Shown here: in pieces, positions 19,778 to 28,990 of the stretch
Layout: every line of letters begins with the position of its first letter
How positions within the stretch are numbered: position 1 is the first letter of the stretch
Assembly (NCBI GenBank): GCA_030673845.1
Contig: JAUTCQ010000001.1
Span: 124,001-188,000, forward strand
DNA from: Verrucomicrobiota bacterium JB022
GTDB lineage: Bacteria; Verrucomicrobiota; Verrucomicrobiia; Opitutales; Oceanipulchritudinaceae
Length of the DNA: 64,000 nt
Direction of reading: 5' to 3'
Made by a program: the position numbers and the translations under genes
The notes under the pieces: generated by a model
What the model was told of the DNA's origin: nothing
What the model saw: the letters and a program-made list of their open reading frames with translations, nothing else
Database searches by the model: none

Positions 19778-22417
19778 ATGCCCGAGACTTCGCCCAGCAA
19801 ATTGTTCACGCAACGCAGTTCGCTTTTTCGCGAGTTGCTTTTGCCCTTGTTTGTACTCCTGTGCACCGCATCTGCCGTTACTATTTTCAGCCTTTGGGTG
19901 GCCCAGCATAACAGCCTGCAGGATGTGGTACGGCGCAAGGCCATGATGTCGCTCGACCGCATTCACGACATATGGGCGCTGCGCCGCTTCGAGGGGGAGT
20001 TCATCACCCGCTCGATGCCGTCGACCCATGTGAGCGAGTTCGTCTTCTGGGCGATTTATCAGGAGGGCAGCGGCGAGATCGTGATGGCTTCCGACCCACG
20101 GACAGAAGGCCAGCGTATTTACGACGCCCGGGCACAGTTTGCAGGCTGGCCAGCGGTCGACAACGATGACGGAATGCAGGAGGAAGGTGGGCGCTACACC
20201 ATTTCCCGCCCCTTGAGCGGCGAGCCGGGTCTGCACTCGATCCTCCTCTTCGATGAGCGGGAGCTGCACAAGGGCTTCGACGAGTCCCTCAAGCGCTCGA
20301 TTGTGCTGACGGCTATTACGTTGGCCATGCTGGGCCTGCTCGGCTTTCTCATCTTGCGCTACCGCGTGTTGACGCCGCTTCACCGGCTGCACGATGCCAT
20401 TGTCGGCTTTCATTTTGGAGACCGCAGCGTAAAGATCGACGTGACGGCTCACGACGAGATCGGGCGGATCGGGCACGGCCTCAACGAGCTGTTCCGCAAC
20501 CAGTTGGCGATCCAGGCCGAATCGGAGCAACTGGCCCAGATCGCTCAGGTAACGAACAACCTCGTCTTGCGTCTGGATAGTGAAGGTATCGTGATGTGGG
20601 CCAATCGCTCGGTCGAGCGTCTGGTCGGCAAACCCCTGCGATCGTTTGTTGGGACGGGGCTCGATCAGCTGCTACCGCTGCGGGAAGGGCACGCTTGGCC
20701 CTTCATGCGCGAGGTCGTCGAATCCGGGCAGGGGAGGACCTATGAGGTGGCCCTGGACGTGGGCGAAAACGAACCCCGCATCTTTCGGGCCGACAGCCAG
20801 CCGGTGGTGGTGCGCGAGAATGGGCTCTTCAACGGCGCCGTGATCGTGGCCACCGATGTGACGCCGCTGCGACAGGCGCAGGCCCGGCTGGAGCAGAGCG
20901 AGATCCGCTACAACGAGTTGGTCAACTCCATCGACGAAGTGTTTTTCCAGACCGACCGCGAAGGGCGGTTCATCTACCTCAACCAGGCGTGGGAATCCGT
21001 CAGCGGCTTTACCGTCACCGAGACTTTGGGCGAGCGTATCGAAGAGTTTTTCCACGCCCACGATCGGGGCGAATTCACGCTACGCCGCAAACGCGTGGAA
21101 GACTTTGAAGCGGGACGCGGGCTCTGCGAGCTACGCCTGATGCGCAGCGACGGGCTGGAGCGGGTGGTAGAGGTGCAGTTGCGCGGGCAGCGCAGCACGG
21201 GCGGGGCATTCGTCGGCCTCGCCGGCAAGATGCGCGATGTGACGCTCGAGCGCGAGGCTACCGAGCAGCTCCGCCGTAGCCGCCAACGCCTCGCCCGGGT
21301 GCTCGACGGCAGCAACGACGGCTTTTGGGATTACAATGTGGAGACGGGCGAGTTTTTGATGAGCCCGGGCCACAACCGGATGCTCGGCTTTGAGCCCAAC
21401 GAGGTGGAGCCGACCCTCGAAGGTTGGAAGGAACTCGTCCACCCGGAGGACCTCAGCGAGCTGCTGCGCCGCTTCCAGAGCGCCATACGCGACCGCAGCC
21501 TCTACAGTTGCGAATACCGGATGCGCAGCAAGGCGGGCAGCTACATTTGGGTGCTCGACCGTGGGCGGGTGGTGGACGAGCGCGACCAGCGCCCCCTCAT
21601 CGTCGCGGGCAGCATCACCAACATCAACGAGCGCGTCGAAGTGGAGCAGCGCACTCGCCGCGCGCTGGAGCGCGAGCAGCAGGTCAACGAAATGAAGTCG
21701 CGCATCGTGTCGATGATCTCACACGAATACCGCACCCCGCTTTCCAGTATCCGGCTCTCCGCGACCCTGCTGCAGCGCTACGCCGGTCGCCTCACCGACG
21801 AAGAGCGGGCCAAGCACCTCGGTTTCATCTTCGAGGCGGTCGACCAGATGACGCATTTGATCGAAGAAGTGCTCTACCTCGGCCGGGCCGAAGCCGGTTA
21901 CATGGAGCTGGACCCACAGCCGCACGTCTTGCGCAAGGTCGTCAATGGCCTCGTCGACTGGTTCAACTACCTCTATCCGCGTCGCGAGCTCGACCTGCAG
22001 CTGAAGGGCGATGTCGACCGCGTGCTGATGATCGACTTGACCCTCTTCAAGCGCATCGCGACCAACTTGCTGACCAACGCGGTCAAATACTCTGCCGCCG
22101 ACTCGGTCGTCTCCTTTATCGTGGAGCTGAAGGGGCCGCACCTGATCCTCCAGGTGATCGACGAAGGCATCGGCATCCCGCAGGAAGACCAGAAACACCT
22201 TTTCGAGACGTTCCACCGCGCGAGCAACGTCGGCACTATCCCCGGCACCGGCCTCGGCCTCGTGATCATCCGCCGCGTGGTGGAGAAGCTGGGCGGGCAG
22301 ATCTTCTTCGAGAGCGAAGAGGGCAGGGGCACCACCTTTTCCATCCAGTTGCCCGCGCTGGAGGCCGTCGAGCCCGCCGAGGCAACCTTATCTACCGAAT
22401 TGAGCGACTCCCGATGA
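19778..22417 (+). CDS. PAS-domain sensor histidine kinase
   Basis: An 879-residue membrane kinase. Two helices (about 19-42 and 170-190) flank a periplasmic sensor region, followed by a HAMP-like segment (VLTPLHRLHDAIVGF). Three PAS domains span about 250-625; the last ends with a PAC motif (YRMRSKAGSYIWVLDRGRV). The DHp helix has the phospho-acceptor H649 in ISHEYRTPLSS. The ATPase domain has TNLLTNAVKYS, DEGIGIP and GTGLGLVII boxes. Its stop overlaps the start of the receiver protein by four bases (ATGA), so the pair is translationally coupled and is most likely one signalling pathway. The signal sensed is unknown. Confidence 0.95.
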   Translation: MPETSPSKLFTQRSSLFRELLLPLFVLLCTASAVTIFSLWVAQHNSLQDVVRRKAMMSLDRIHDIWALRRFEGEFITRSMPSTHVSEFVFWAIYQEGSGEIVMASDPRTEGQRIYDARAQFAGWPAVDNDDGMQEEGGRYTISRPLSGEPGLHSILLFDERELHKGFDESLKRSIVLTAITLAMLGLLGFLILRYRVLTPLHRLHDAIVGFHFGDRSVKIDVTAHDEIGRIGHGLNELFRNQLAIQAESEQLAQIAQVTNNLVLRLDSEGIVMWANRSVERLVGKPLRSFVGTGLDQLLPLREGHAWPFMREVVESGQGRTYEVALDVGENEPRIFRADSQPVVVRENGLFNGAVIVATDVTPLRQAQARLEQSEIRYNELVNSIDEVFFQTDREGRFIYLNQAWESVSGFTVTETLGERIEEFFHAHDRGEFTLRRKRVEDFEAGRGLCELRLMRSDGLERVVEVQLRGQRSTGGAFVGLAGKMRDVTLEREATEQLRRSRQRLARVLDGSNDGFWDYNVETGEFLMSPGHNRMLGFEPNEVEPTLEGWKELVHPEDLSELLRRFQSAIRDRSLYSCEYRMRSKAGSYIWVLDRGRVVDERDQRPLIVAGSITNINERVEVEQRTRRALEREQQVNEMKSRIVSMISHEYRTPLSSIRLSATLLQRYAGRLTDEERAKHLGFIFEAVDQMTHLIEEVLYLGRAEAGYMELDPQPHVLRKVVNGLVDWFNYLYPRRELDLQLKGDVDRVLMIDLTLFKRIATNLLTNAVKYSAADSVVSFIVELKGPHLILQVIDEGIGIPQEDQKHLFETFHRASNVGTIPGTGLGLVIIRRVVEKLGGQIFFESEEGRGTTFSIQLPALEAVEPAEATLSTELSDSR

Positions 22418-23550
22418 ACAAGATCCTGTTAGTTGAAGACGATCCCCGCCTCCGTGATTCCGTGGCCCAGATGCTCGAATTCGAGGGCTTCCTCGTCCTG
22501 GCGGAGGAAAACGGGCGCTTGGCCTGGCAGGCTCTCGATCACTTCCGCCCCGACATCGTGGTGAGCGACGTGATGATGCCCGAGATGGACGGGATCGAGC
22601 TGCTGGAGGCGATCCGCGCCCACCCGGGCACGCAGAACATCCCGGTCATCCTGCTCACCGCCAAGGCTTCGCGCGATGACACCCGCGCGGGCATGTCCAA
22701 AGGGGCCGACGACTACATTACCAAGCCGTTCGAGATCGACGAGCTGGTGGCCTCCATCGAGGCGCAGATCGGCAAGCGCTCGACCCGGCTCTCTGGCCTC
22801 GACAACCTCGAATACACCGTCAAGAGCGCGCTACCCAGCGAGCTGTTCTCGCCCCTGCACACCATTCTAGGCCTGGCCGACGGGCTGGAAGAGCAGCTGG
22901 TGGCCGGAAGCATGCCGACCAGGGACGACCTCTGGGAGGCGGTGCGCAACATGAAGGACTCGGGGCGCCGCCTCTTGCGCCAGAGCCAGAACCTCGTGCT
23001 CTGCCGCGAGCTGATGGAGCTGCTGGGCGTGGACGCAAAGCCAGGCGGCTCGTGTATCCCGACGGACGAAGATTTCCAGGCCGATCTGGATGCAGCCCTG
23101 CGGGCCGTCGCCGATCAACGCCAGCGGGAGGAAGACCTCGAAGCCCACTTCGAGCGTGGCGTGCTGGCTATTTCCCCCTGCCACTTCATCAAGACGGTCA
23201 CCGAGCTGGTCGACAATGCCTTGAAGTTCTCGCGCCCCGGCCAGATCGTCACCGTGCGGGGCCGGGTGGAAGGTTGCCAGACGTATGTGCTGGAGGTGCA
23301 CGACGCGGGCCTCGGCATGGCATCGCACGAGATCGAGCACATCGGCATGTTTCGCCAGTTCAACCGCCGCGAGGGCAAGCAGGAGGGCTTGGGCCTCGGC
23401 CTCGCCATCGTGCAGATGCTGTCCCAGCTTTACGGGGGCAAGCTGGCCCTGCAGAGCGGAGAAGGCAATGGCTTGACGGTGCGGATGGAGCTGCCGTTGA
23501 AGGTCGCCGCCCCGCCCGTCGTGGCGATGCCCGAGCTGCCGCCCCTTTGA
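22414..23550 (+). CDS. Response-regulator receiver fused to a histidine-kinase ATPase, lacking the phospho-acceptor His
   Basis: The 378-residue protein has an N-terminal receiver (1-120) with the acidic pocket LVEDD, phospho-acceptor D52 in VSDVMMPEMDG and K in YITKPFE. A DHp-like helix follows, where HELRTPL-type motifs normally sit; here it reads SELFSPLHTILG, so the phosphorylated His is replaced by S142. The ATPase domain is intact: TELVDNALKFS (N box), DAGLGM (G1) and GLGLGLAIV (G2). It is coupled to the PAS kinase by a four-base overlap and is its probable phosphorylation target. Output may be through conformational change or ATP binding, not autophosphorylation; that is inference. Confidence 0.92.
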   Translation: MNKILLVEDDPRLRDSVAQMLEFEGFLVLAEENGRLAWQALDHFRPDIVVSDVMMPEMDGIELLEAIRAHPGTQNIPVILLTAKASRDDTRAGMSKGADDYITKPFEIDELVASIEAQIGKRSTRLSGLDNLEYTVKSALPSELFSPLHTILGLADGLEEQLVAGSMPTRDDLWEAVRNMKDSGRRLLRQSQNLVLCRELMELLGVDAKPGGSCIPTDEDFQADLDAALRAVADQRQREEDLEAHFERGVLAISPCHFIKTVTELVDNALKFSRPGQIVTVRGRVEGCQTYVLEVHDAGLGMASHEIEHIGMFRQFNRREGKQEGLGLGLAIVQMLSQLYGGKLALQSGEGNGLTVRMELPLKVAAPPVVAMPELPPL

Positions 23551-23617
23551 TCACGCGGCGTTCGCATCGCCCGCGTTGTGCGCTTGCGCCCCCGGCCAAA
23601 GCGCACACGCTGGCAGC

Positions 23618-25780
23618 ATGACCGCGCGCGCTGATCAAGAAAAGACGCTCCACCTCGTCGGCCTCTGGGTCGATAACGACGGCACCGTCCACCTCGCCCA
23701 ACGGGCTCCGGGTGGCGAGGTCGAGACCCGGCGCGAGCCCTTCCAGCCTTTTATGTGGACGGTGGAGCCGCCCGTGGGCGGGGAGTGCGAGATCGAGCAA
23801 CTGGCGGGGCCGGGCCCGGTGAGCTATCTCGTTACGGCCAAAACCCCCGAGGCGTTCAAAGAGCTGGGGCAGCAGCGTGACCGCCGCGACGAGTTGATCC
23901 GCCCCTTTGAGCACCAGTGGCTGCTTTCACGACAAGAGCGCCTCTTCGCCGGCCTGAAGTTTGGCGACCTTCGCCGCTGCCAGCTCTCGATCAAGACCGT
24001 CTGCGAAGACCCCGACGGCACGAGCGACCCCTCGCGCAAGGAAGACCGCGTGCTCGCCATCGGCGCTTGGTTCAGCGGCGATCCCGAGGCGACCGTGTTG
24101 CTGCTGGAGGAAGATACCGATGCCGCCGAGCGGGCGCTGCTCAAGCAGTTCAACGAGTTGCTGCAGGAGCGCGATCCCGACATCCTCGAAGGGCACAACA
24201 TCTTCAATTTCGAGCTCGATTACCTCAACCAGCGCTCCCGCCGCTACCGCCTGCCGCGTACGTGGGGTCGCTTTGGGGGCGAGCCGCGTTTCCGCAAGAG
24301 CCGCCAGCGGGTAGCCGAGCGCTGGCTAGACTTCCTGCGCTGCGACATCCCGGGCCGGGCCGTGTTCGACAGCTATCTCGCGGTCCAGCTCTTCGACATC
24401 ACCGCGCGCGAGATGCCCGGCTATGGTTTGCTGGAGTCGGCCGTGCATTTTGGCCTCACCGGCGAAGACGACGACCGGCCCGACTTTGCCCACGGTGCGA
24501 CCCGCGAAGCCCTGGCCGAAGACCGCCCCCGCTTTCTCCAGGCGCTGCGCGAGGACCTGCGCGAGATCCGGGGCCTCGCCGATCGCCTGTTGCCCACCTA
24601 CGTTGCTCAGGCGCAAAACTTCCCGCTGCTGCTGCAGGAGGCCTCGCTGCGCGGCACCGGCCAAAAGGTCGAGATGCTGCTGCTGGAGAAGTATTACGAA
24701 AAGCGCGCGTCGCTGCCGGACTTCAATGAAGTCAGCGCCTACGAAGGCGGCTATACGAAGAGTTTTGGCGAAGGCGTCTACCGCCGCGTGCTGCACTTCG
24801 ACGTAGCCTCGCTTTACCCGAGCCTGCTGCTCGCCGCCCGCCTCAACCCCGCTTCGGACCACCTGGGCGTGTTCATCCCGCTGCTCGACGAGCTGCGCAC
24901 CTACCGCCTGCGCTACAAGCAGCTCGCACGTGAGGCGGCAGACGTCGAGATGCGGCAGGAATACGCCGCCCGCCAGGCCTCGTTCAAGATCCTGATCAAC
25001 AGCTTCTACGGCTACCTCGGCTTTGGCGGCGCACGCTTTGCCGACGGCACGCTCGCGGCGGAGGTGACCCGGCAGGGGCGCGAACTGCTGCAGCAGCTGA
25101 TCGAAGCCTTTGGCCAAGCGGGGGCGGAAGTGCTCGAAGCCGACACCGACGGGATTTACGTCGCCGCCAACGAGGCGCATTGGGAAAAGCCCGAGACGCT
25201 GCTGGCCGTCGTCGAGCGCGTGCTGCCGGAGGGTATCCACCTCGAATACGACGGCAGCTACCCGGCCATGTTTTGCTACAAGGCCAAAAATTACGCCCTC
25301 TTTGACGGTGAGCAAATCACCATCCGCGGCTCTGCCCTGCGTTCCCGCGGGATCGAGCCCTTCCTCAAGGGCCTTACCGACCACCTTATCGCGTGGCTGC
25401 TCGGGCTGGAGGAAGAAGACCCCGAGACGAAGACCGAGCGATTGGCCTGGCAGATCCAGGAGAGCGAGCTGCCGGTGCGCGAGGTGGCCAAGGGCGAGCA
25501 CCTGAGCATGAGCCCGCTCGCCTACCAGCGCAAGATCGAGGCCGGCGGCAAGCCGCGACGGGCCGCACTGGAGGTGGCGCTGCGCATGAACCCCGCGCCG
25601 CGCATGGGCGAAAAAGTGTATTACTACATCAAGCCCAAGGAAAAAGGACAGACGGCCGACTGGCAGCGTGCCGAAGCCGCCGCCCATTACGACCCCACCG
25701 AGCTGCCCTACGACCCGAAGTATTACCTTAAGAAGTTGGCAGACTGGAAGAAACGTTATCAGGTCTACTGGAAAAAGTGA
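23618..25780 (+). CDS. B-family DNA polymerase with degenerate proofreading domain
   Basis: The 720-residue product has all polymerase motifs of family B: DVASLYPSL (motif A, D395), KILINSFYGYLGF (motif B) and EADTDGIYV (motif C, D509 and D511). The N-terminal part resembles the 3'-5' exonuclease of bacterial PolB relatives but its metal ligands are changed. Where exo I normally reads D-I-E, this has S124-I-K126. Exo II has F-E199 for F-D, and the exo III Tyr appears lost. It should therefore polymerise without proofreading (inference). ATG 23618 is preferred over a TTG 14 codons upstream. It starts 67 bases after the receiver gene, with no cofactor gene nearby. Confidence 0.88.
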   Translation: MTARADQEKTLHLVGLWVDNDGTVHLAQRAPGGEVETRREPFQPFMWTVEPPVGGECEIEQLAGPGPVSYLVTAKTPEAFKELGQQRDRRDELIRPFEHQWLLSRQERLFAGLKFGDLRRCQLSIKTVCEDPDGTSDPSRKEDRVLAIGAWFSGDPEATVLLLEEDTDAAERALLKQFNELLQERDPDILEGHNIFNFELDYLNQRSRRYRLPRTWGRFGGEPRFRKSRQRVAERWLDFLRCDIPGRAVFDSYLAVQLFDITAREMPGYGLLESAVHFGLTGEDDDRPDFAHGATREALAEDRPRFLQALREDLREIRGLADRLLPTYVAQAQNFPLLLQEASLRGTGQKVEMLLLEKYYEKRASLPDFNEVSAYEGGYTKSFGEGVYRRVLHFDVASLYPSLLLAARLNPASDHLGVFIPLLDELRTYRLRYKQLAREAADVEMRQEYAARQASFKILINSFYGYLGFGGARFADGTLAAEVTRQGRELLQQLIEAFGQAGAEVLEADTDGIYVAANEAHWEKPETLLAVVERVLPEGIHLEYDGSYPAMFCYKAKNYALFDGEQITIRGSALRSRGIEPFLKGLTDHLIAWLLGLEEEDPETKTERLAWQIQESELPVREVAKGEHLSMSPLAYQRKIEAGGKPRRAALEVALRMNPAPRMGEKVYYYIKPKEKGQTADWQRAEAAAHYDPTELPYDPKYYLKKLADWKKRYQVYWKK

Positions 25781-25831
25781 GGCCGGGGCCCGTGCCTGGG
25801 GTTGCAAAAACAGGCCTTCCGGGGCTACATT

Positions 25832-25836
25832 GGAGG
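25832..25836 (+). promoter_or_regulatory. Shine-Dalgarno site fixing the hybrid-kinase start
   Basis: GGAGG lies four bases before the ATG at 25841. It decides the start against an upstream in-frame TTG at 25802, which has no such site. Confidence 0.75.
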
Positions 25837-25840
25837 TATC

Positions 25841-27283
25841 ATGTCGACTGATCTTGCCGGCCCCCGCCACCCTGAGGCCCCGGAAATTCGCCCCTACCTT
25901 GGCCTGCTCAAGGCCACGATTGAACACCTGATCCCCCTCCTTCCCTTTGGTCTGGACCGTCAGGAGGTGTATAGTTTTGGCGTGTTCGGGCTGGTCGACG
26001 CCCTGCGGACTATGCCTGCCGAGTTGGACAACGCGGCCAAGACGCGCCACGTGGAGGAAGTCATCGCCACCGTAGTGCTGCAAAACTTCCACGGCAACGG
26101 CCAACCGGTGGCGGCTGCAGGCGAGGGGCCGGAGACGGACGATGCGCCGGATTTCCACGGCCTCGACCTGCACGGCAGCCGCATCCTGCTGGTCGACGAC
26201 AGCGCCATGACCCGCCGCACCATGCAGCGCGTGCTGGAGAAGGCAGGTTTTCGCATCACCGAGGCCGTTTCCGGCGAAGACGCGCTCACCCAGGCCGCTC
26301 AGCACACGCCCGACTTGATCCTGCTCGATGTGCAGATGGAAGGCATGAACGGTTACGAGGCCTGCCGCCAGTTGAAGGAGATTCCCGGCCTGCGGGACAT
26401 CCCCGTCATCTTCCTCACCAACCTCAGCGATTCGCAGGACGTCGTCGACGGCTTTGAGGCTGGCGGATCCGACTACATTTCCAAGCCCTTCCACCCCGGC
26501 GAAGGCCTCTCGCGCATCCGTCTGCACCTGCAGAACCGCACCCTGCTGGCCTACCGCCAGCGCAGTATCAACGAGCTGAAGAAGGTCAACCAGACGAAGG
26601 ACAAGTTCCTCCGCATGGTGTCGCACGATTTGCGCAACCCCGTTTCCGCGATTGGAGGCCTCGCGCAGATGATATCCGACGAAATGGCCGGCCCTGTGAC
26701 CGAGGAACAGCGGGAAATGACGGACAGCATCGTGGCGGCGGCCGACGGCATGACGGCTCTGCTCAACGACTTGCTCGACTACTCCGCAATCGAAGGCGGG
26801 CAGGAGACCTTCAAGCCCGGCTACTACTCCCTCATGCAGGAGATTCAGCGCGTGGTGACGCTCCAGCGCGTGGTGGCCGAGCGCAAGCAGATCGGCATTG
26901 AGCTGCAACAGGCCAACGAGGTGCCCGAGCCGCTTTACTTCGACCGGCAAGGGGTCCAGCGCGTGCTGGAAAACCTGCTCAGCAACGCGATCAAGTTTTC
27001 GCCCTTCCAGAGCAAGGTGCATGTGACGCTGAAGAGCGCAGACGGTTTTGCCTGCGTGGAGGTAGACGACGAGGGGCCCGGCATCCCGCCCGGAGAGGAA
27101 GACAAACTCTTCAAGGAATTCTCGCGCACCTCCAATCGCCCTACCGCCGGCGAAAAGAGCACCGGGCTGGGCCTCTCCATCTGCCGCAAGATCGTCGAAC
27201 GCCACGAGGGGCACATCGACGCGGAGAACCTGCCGGGCAAAGGCGCGCGTTTTCGCATGCAATTGCCACTGGGCAAGAGCTGA
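25841..27283 (+). CDS. Hybrid receiver-histidine kinase with an N-terminal sigma-70-region-2-like domain
   Basis: A soluble 480-residue protein. Residues 19-83 resemble region 1.2-2 of FliA/WhiG-type sigma factors: YLGLLK, then LP-x2-L-x5-VYSFGVFGLVDALR, where sigma factors read like LVSYGIFGLIDAI. Receiver: residues 105-225, with LLVDDS, D in LLDVQMEGMNG and K in YISKPF. A coiled linker leads to the DHp helix with H in MVSHDLRNPVSA. The ATPase domain has ENLLSNAIKFS, DDEGPGIP and STGLGLSI. It has no membrane helix. No sigma or anti-sigma gene is adjacent. The receiver-kinase assignment is secure; the sigma-like reading is by eye and needs a profile search. It follows the polymerase gene closely, by 60 bases. 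Confidence 0.9.
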   Translation: MSTDLAGPRHPEAPEIRPYLGLLKATIEHLIPLLPFGLDRQEVYSFGVFGLVDALRTMPAELDNAAKTRHVEEVIATVVLQNFHGNGQPVAAAGEGPETDDAPDFHGLDLHGSRILLVDDSAMTRRTMQRVLEKAGFRITEAVSGEDALTQAAQHTPDLILLDVQMEGMNGYEACRQLKEIPGLRDIPVIFLTNLSDSQDVVDGFEAGGSDYISKPFHPGEGLSRIRLHLQNRTLLAYRQRSINELKKVNQTKDKFLRMVSHDLRNPVSAIGGLAQMISDEMAGPVTEEQREMTDSIVAAADGMTALLNDLLDYSAIEGGQETFKPGYYSLMQEIQRVVTLQRVVAERKQIGIELQQANEVPEPLYFDRQGVQRVLENLLSNAIKFSPFQSKVHVTLKSADGFACVEVDDEGPGIPPGEEDKLFKEFSRTSNRPTAGEKSTGLGLSICRKIVERHEGHIDAENLPGKGARFRMQLPLGKS

Positions 27284-27323
27284 TGCTTGCACCCGGGCCC
27301 TAAAACGTGGATGCTGCCTTGTT

Positions 27324-28190
27324 ATGCCCAAGCAGCATATCCGCGAGTATTTCAGCAATAAAGAGGTGGTGGACCATTATGCCCGGGCCACCGCCAATGT
27401 CGGCCTGTGGGTCTCCGAAGAGAAAATCTTCACCCATATCTTCGAAAAGACCGACCGCGTCCTCGAGCTGGGCTGCGGCACCGGGCGGATTTCCGTCGGC
27501 CTTTACGAGCTGGGCTACGATTTCATGATCGGGATCGACCTCTCGCGCGAGATGGTGAAGCGGGCGCAACGCATCGCCACCGTGCTGGGCTACAACATCC
27601 CGTTCCACACCATGGACGCCTGCAAGCTCAAGTTTGACGACGGCTTCTTCGACGGCGCCATCTTCGGCTTCAACGGGCTGATGCAGATCCCCGGTCGCGA
27701 CAAGCGTCGCCAGGCGTTGGCCGAGATCCGCCGCGTGATCAAGCCGGGCGGCGTCTTCGTCTTTACCACGCACGACCGCTACAGCAGCCAGTTCAAGAAG
27801 TTCTGGAAAGAAGAGCAGACCCGCTGGGACAAGAATCAGCAAAACCGTGAGCTGATGGAGTTTGGCGACCGCCTGGAGCACGACGGCTACGGGATGCTCT
27901 TCGTCCACGTCCCGACGCCAGAGGAAGTGCGCGAAGACCTCAAGGCCACCGGCTGGAAGGTCGACAGCGACGCGCTGCGCTCGACGATTGCCCTCGAGCC
28001 CGGTCACGTGCGCGAATTCTCCGACGAATGCCGCTTCTGGATCGCCCGTAACCCTGACGACAATGCCGCCTACGACGAAGACGAGGCGGATTACGAGGAA
28101 GAGGACGATTTCGAAGAGACCGACGAAGCGTTGGTCGAAGACGATTCGGATGACTCTGAAACGGACGCTGCGGAAGAACCGAAGCAGTAG
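27324..28190 (+). CDS. Class I SAM-dependent methyltransferase with acidic tail
   Basis: The 288-residue protein has the SAM-binding motif VLELGCGTGRISV near residue 46, the acidic D in MIGIDLSREM and a post-II motif VIKPGGVFVFTTHDRY. Residues 1-240 make up one methyltransferase domain of the Methyltransf_11/25 type. The last 45 residues are almost all Asp and Glu (EDEADYEEEDDFEETD), an unusual tail that could interact with a basic partner. Substrate is not evident. It starts 40 bases after the hybrid kinase and could be its last co-transcribed gene. Confidence 0.85.
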   Translation: MPKQHIREYFSNKEVVDHYARATANVGLWVSEEKIFTHIFEKTDRVLELGCGTGRISVGLYELGYDFMIGIDLSREMVKRAQRIATVLGYNIPFHTMDACKLKFDDGFFDGAIFGFNGLMQIPGRDKRRQALAEIRRVIKPGGVFVFTTHDRYSSQFKKFWKEEQTRWDKNQQNRELMEFGDRLEHDGYGMLFVHVPTPEEVREDLKATGWKVDSDALRSTIALEPGHVREFSDECRFWIARNPDDNAAYDEDEADYEEEDDFEETDEALVEDDSDDSETDAAEEPKQ

Positions 28191-28243
28191 TTTTGAGCCG
28201 CCGAGGGTCTGCCTCTGGTCTGGGCCAGATCAATCGCCTGCAT

Positions 28244-28274
28244 AAAAAAGCCCGCGTCGTTTTCCGGCGCGGGC
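28244..28274 (-). terminator. Rho-independent terminator of the coiled-coil gene
   Basis: GCCCGCG (28250-28256) pairs with CGCGGGC (28268-28274). On the minus strand the stem is followed by six T. It lies 27 bases beyond the stop codon of the gene at 28301-28990 and could also slow transcripts from the convergent methyltransferase. Confidence 0.85.
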
Positions 28275-28300
28275 GAAAGTTTGAAGCGGCCTGAAGAGCC

Positions 28301-28990
28301 TTATCGGCTGAGTTGGCGCTCTTTCAGGTAAAGGGCGTCGCGTCGGCGGTAGTTGGGCGAGCGGATTTCGGGGGAGGCGAGCTTGATTTCGCCGCCCATC
28401 GCCATGATCTCTTCTTCCGTCGAGATCTGCTTTTGCTCAAGGGCCTGTTGGCGCTGGCGTAGCTGGGCGTTCTCCTGCTGGAGCTGGGCCATTTGCTGGC
28501 GCTGGTTTTCGAGGTTGCGCTGCAGCTCGTCGGCCTTGGGCTGGTTGGCGGCGGCATCGCGAGCGGCCTGCAGCTCCTGCATGCGGCGCTCGTTTTCGGC
28601 CTGGGCGGCAGCGAGCTCTTGCATGCGTTGTTCGAGGCGGGCGCTGGCTTCCTCGGCGGCCCGGCGCTCCTGGGCTTCGCGGGCGAGGCGGGCATTCAGC
28701 TCTTCCACCCGGGCCTGGCGGTCGGCCTCAGCCTTTTGGGCGGCGGCTTCGGCCATACGGCGGGCCTCTTCGGCCTGGCGAGCCTGAGCGGCGGCTTGTT
28801 GCTGCGCCTGGCGGGCTTGTTCGGCCTCAGCGGCGAGGCGTTGCTTTTCGGCCTCCAACTCGCCGACCTGGCTCGAAAGTTGTTCCTGTTGGTTCAAGGT
28901 TTCCTGGTCGGGACCCTTGGTAAAATAAAGGCCAAATCCACCGGCGGCGAGCACGGCGAGGGCTGCGATTGCAATGGCACTGGTTTTCAT
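28301..28990 (-). CDS. Membrane-anchored long coiled-coil protein, function unknown
   Basis: A 229-residue protein. One N-terminal hydrophobic helix (about 4-24, IAIAALAVLAAGGFGLYF) anchors it, and nearly all of residues 30-195 is an Ala/Gln/Glu/Arg heptad coiled coil with few hydrophobic breaks. The end (SPEIRSPNYRRRDALYLKE) is short, basic and not coiled. Nothing identifies a known family; similar low-complexity coils occur in TolA-like or envelope-spacer proteins. It has its own terminator and is transcribed alone. Confidence 0.75.
   Translation of the reverse strand: MKTSAIAIAALAVLAAGGFGLYFTKGPDQETLNQQEQLSSQVGELEAEKQRLAAEAEQARQAQQQAAAQARQAEEARRMAEAAAQKAEADRQARVEELNARLAREAQERRAAEEASARLEQRMQELAAAQAENERRMQELQAARDAAANQPKADELQRNLENQRQQMAQLQQENAQLRQRQQALEQKQISTEEEIMAMGGEIKLASPEIRSPNYRRRDALYLKERQLSR

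Noticed and set aside
24326-27358. Open frame of 1010 codons on the minus strand
   Set aside because: It runs antisense through the polymerase and hybrid-kinase genes, which have full motif sets. Its translation is low-complexity and has no domain; long antisense frames are expected at this GC.
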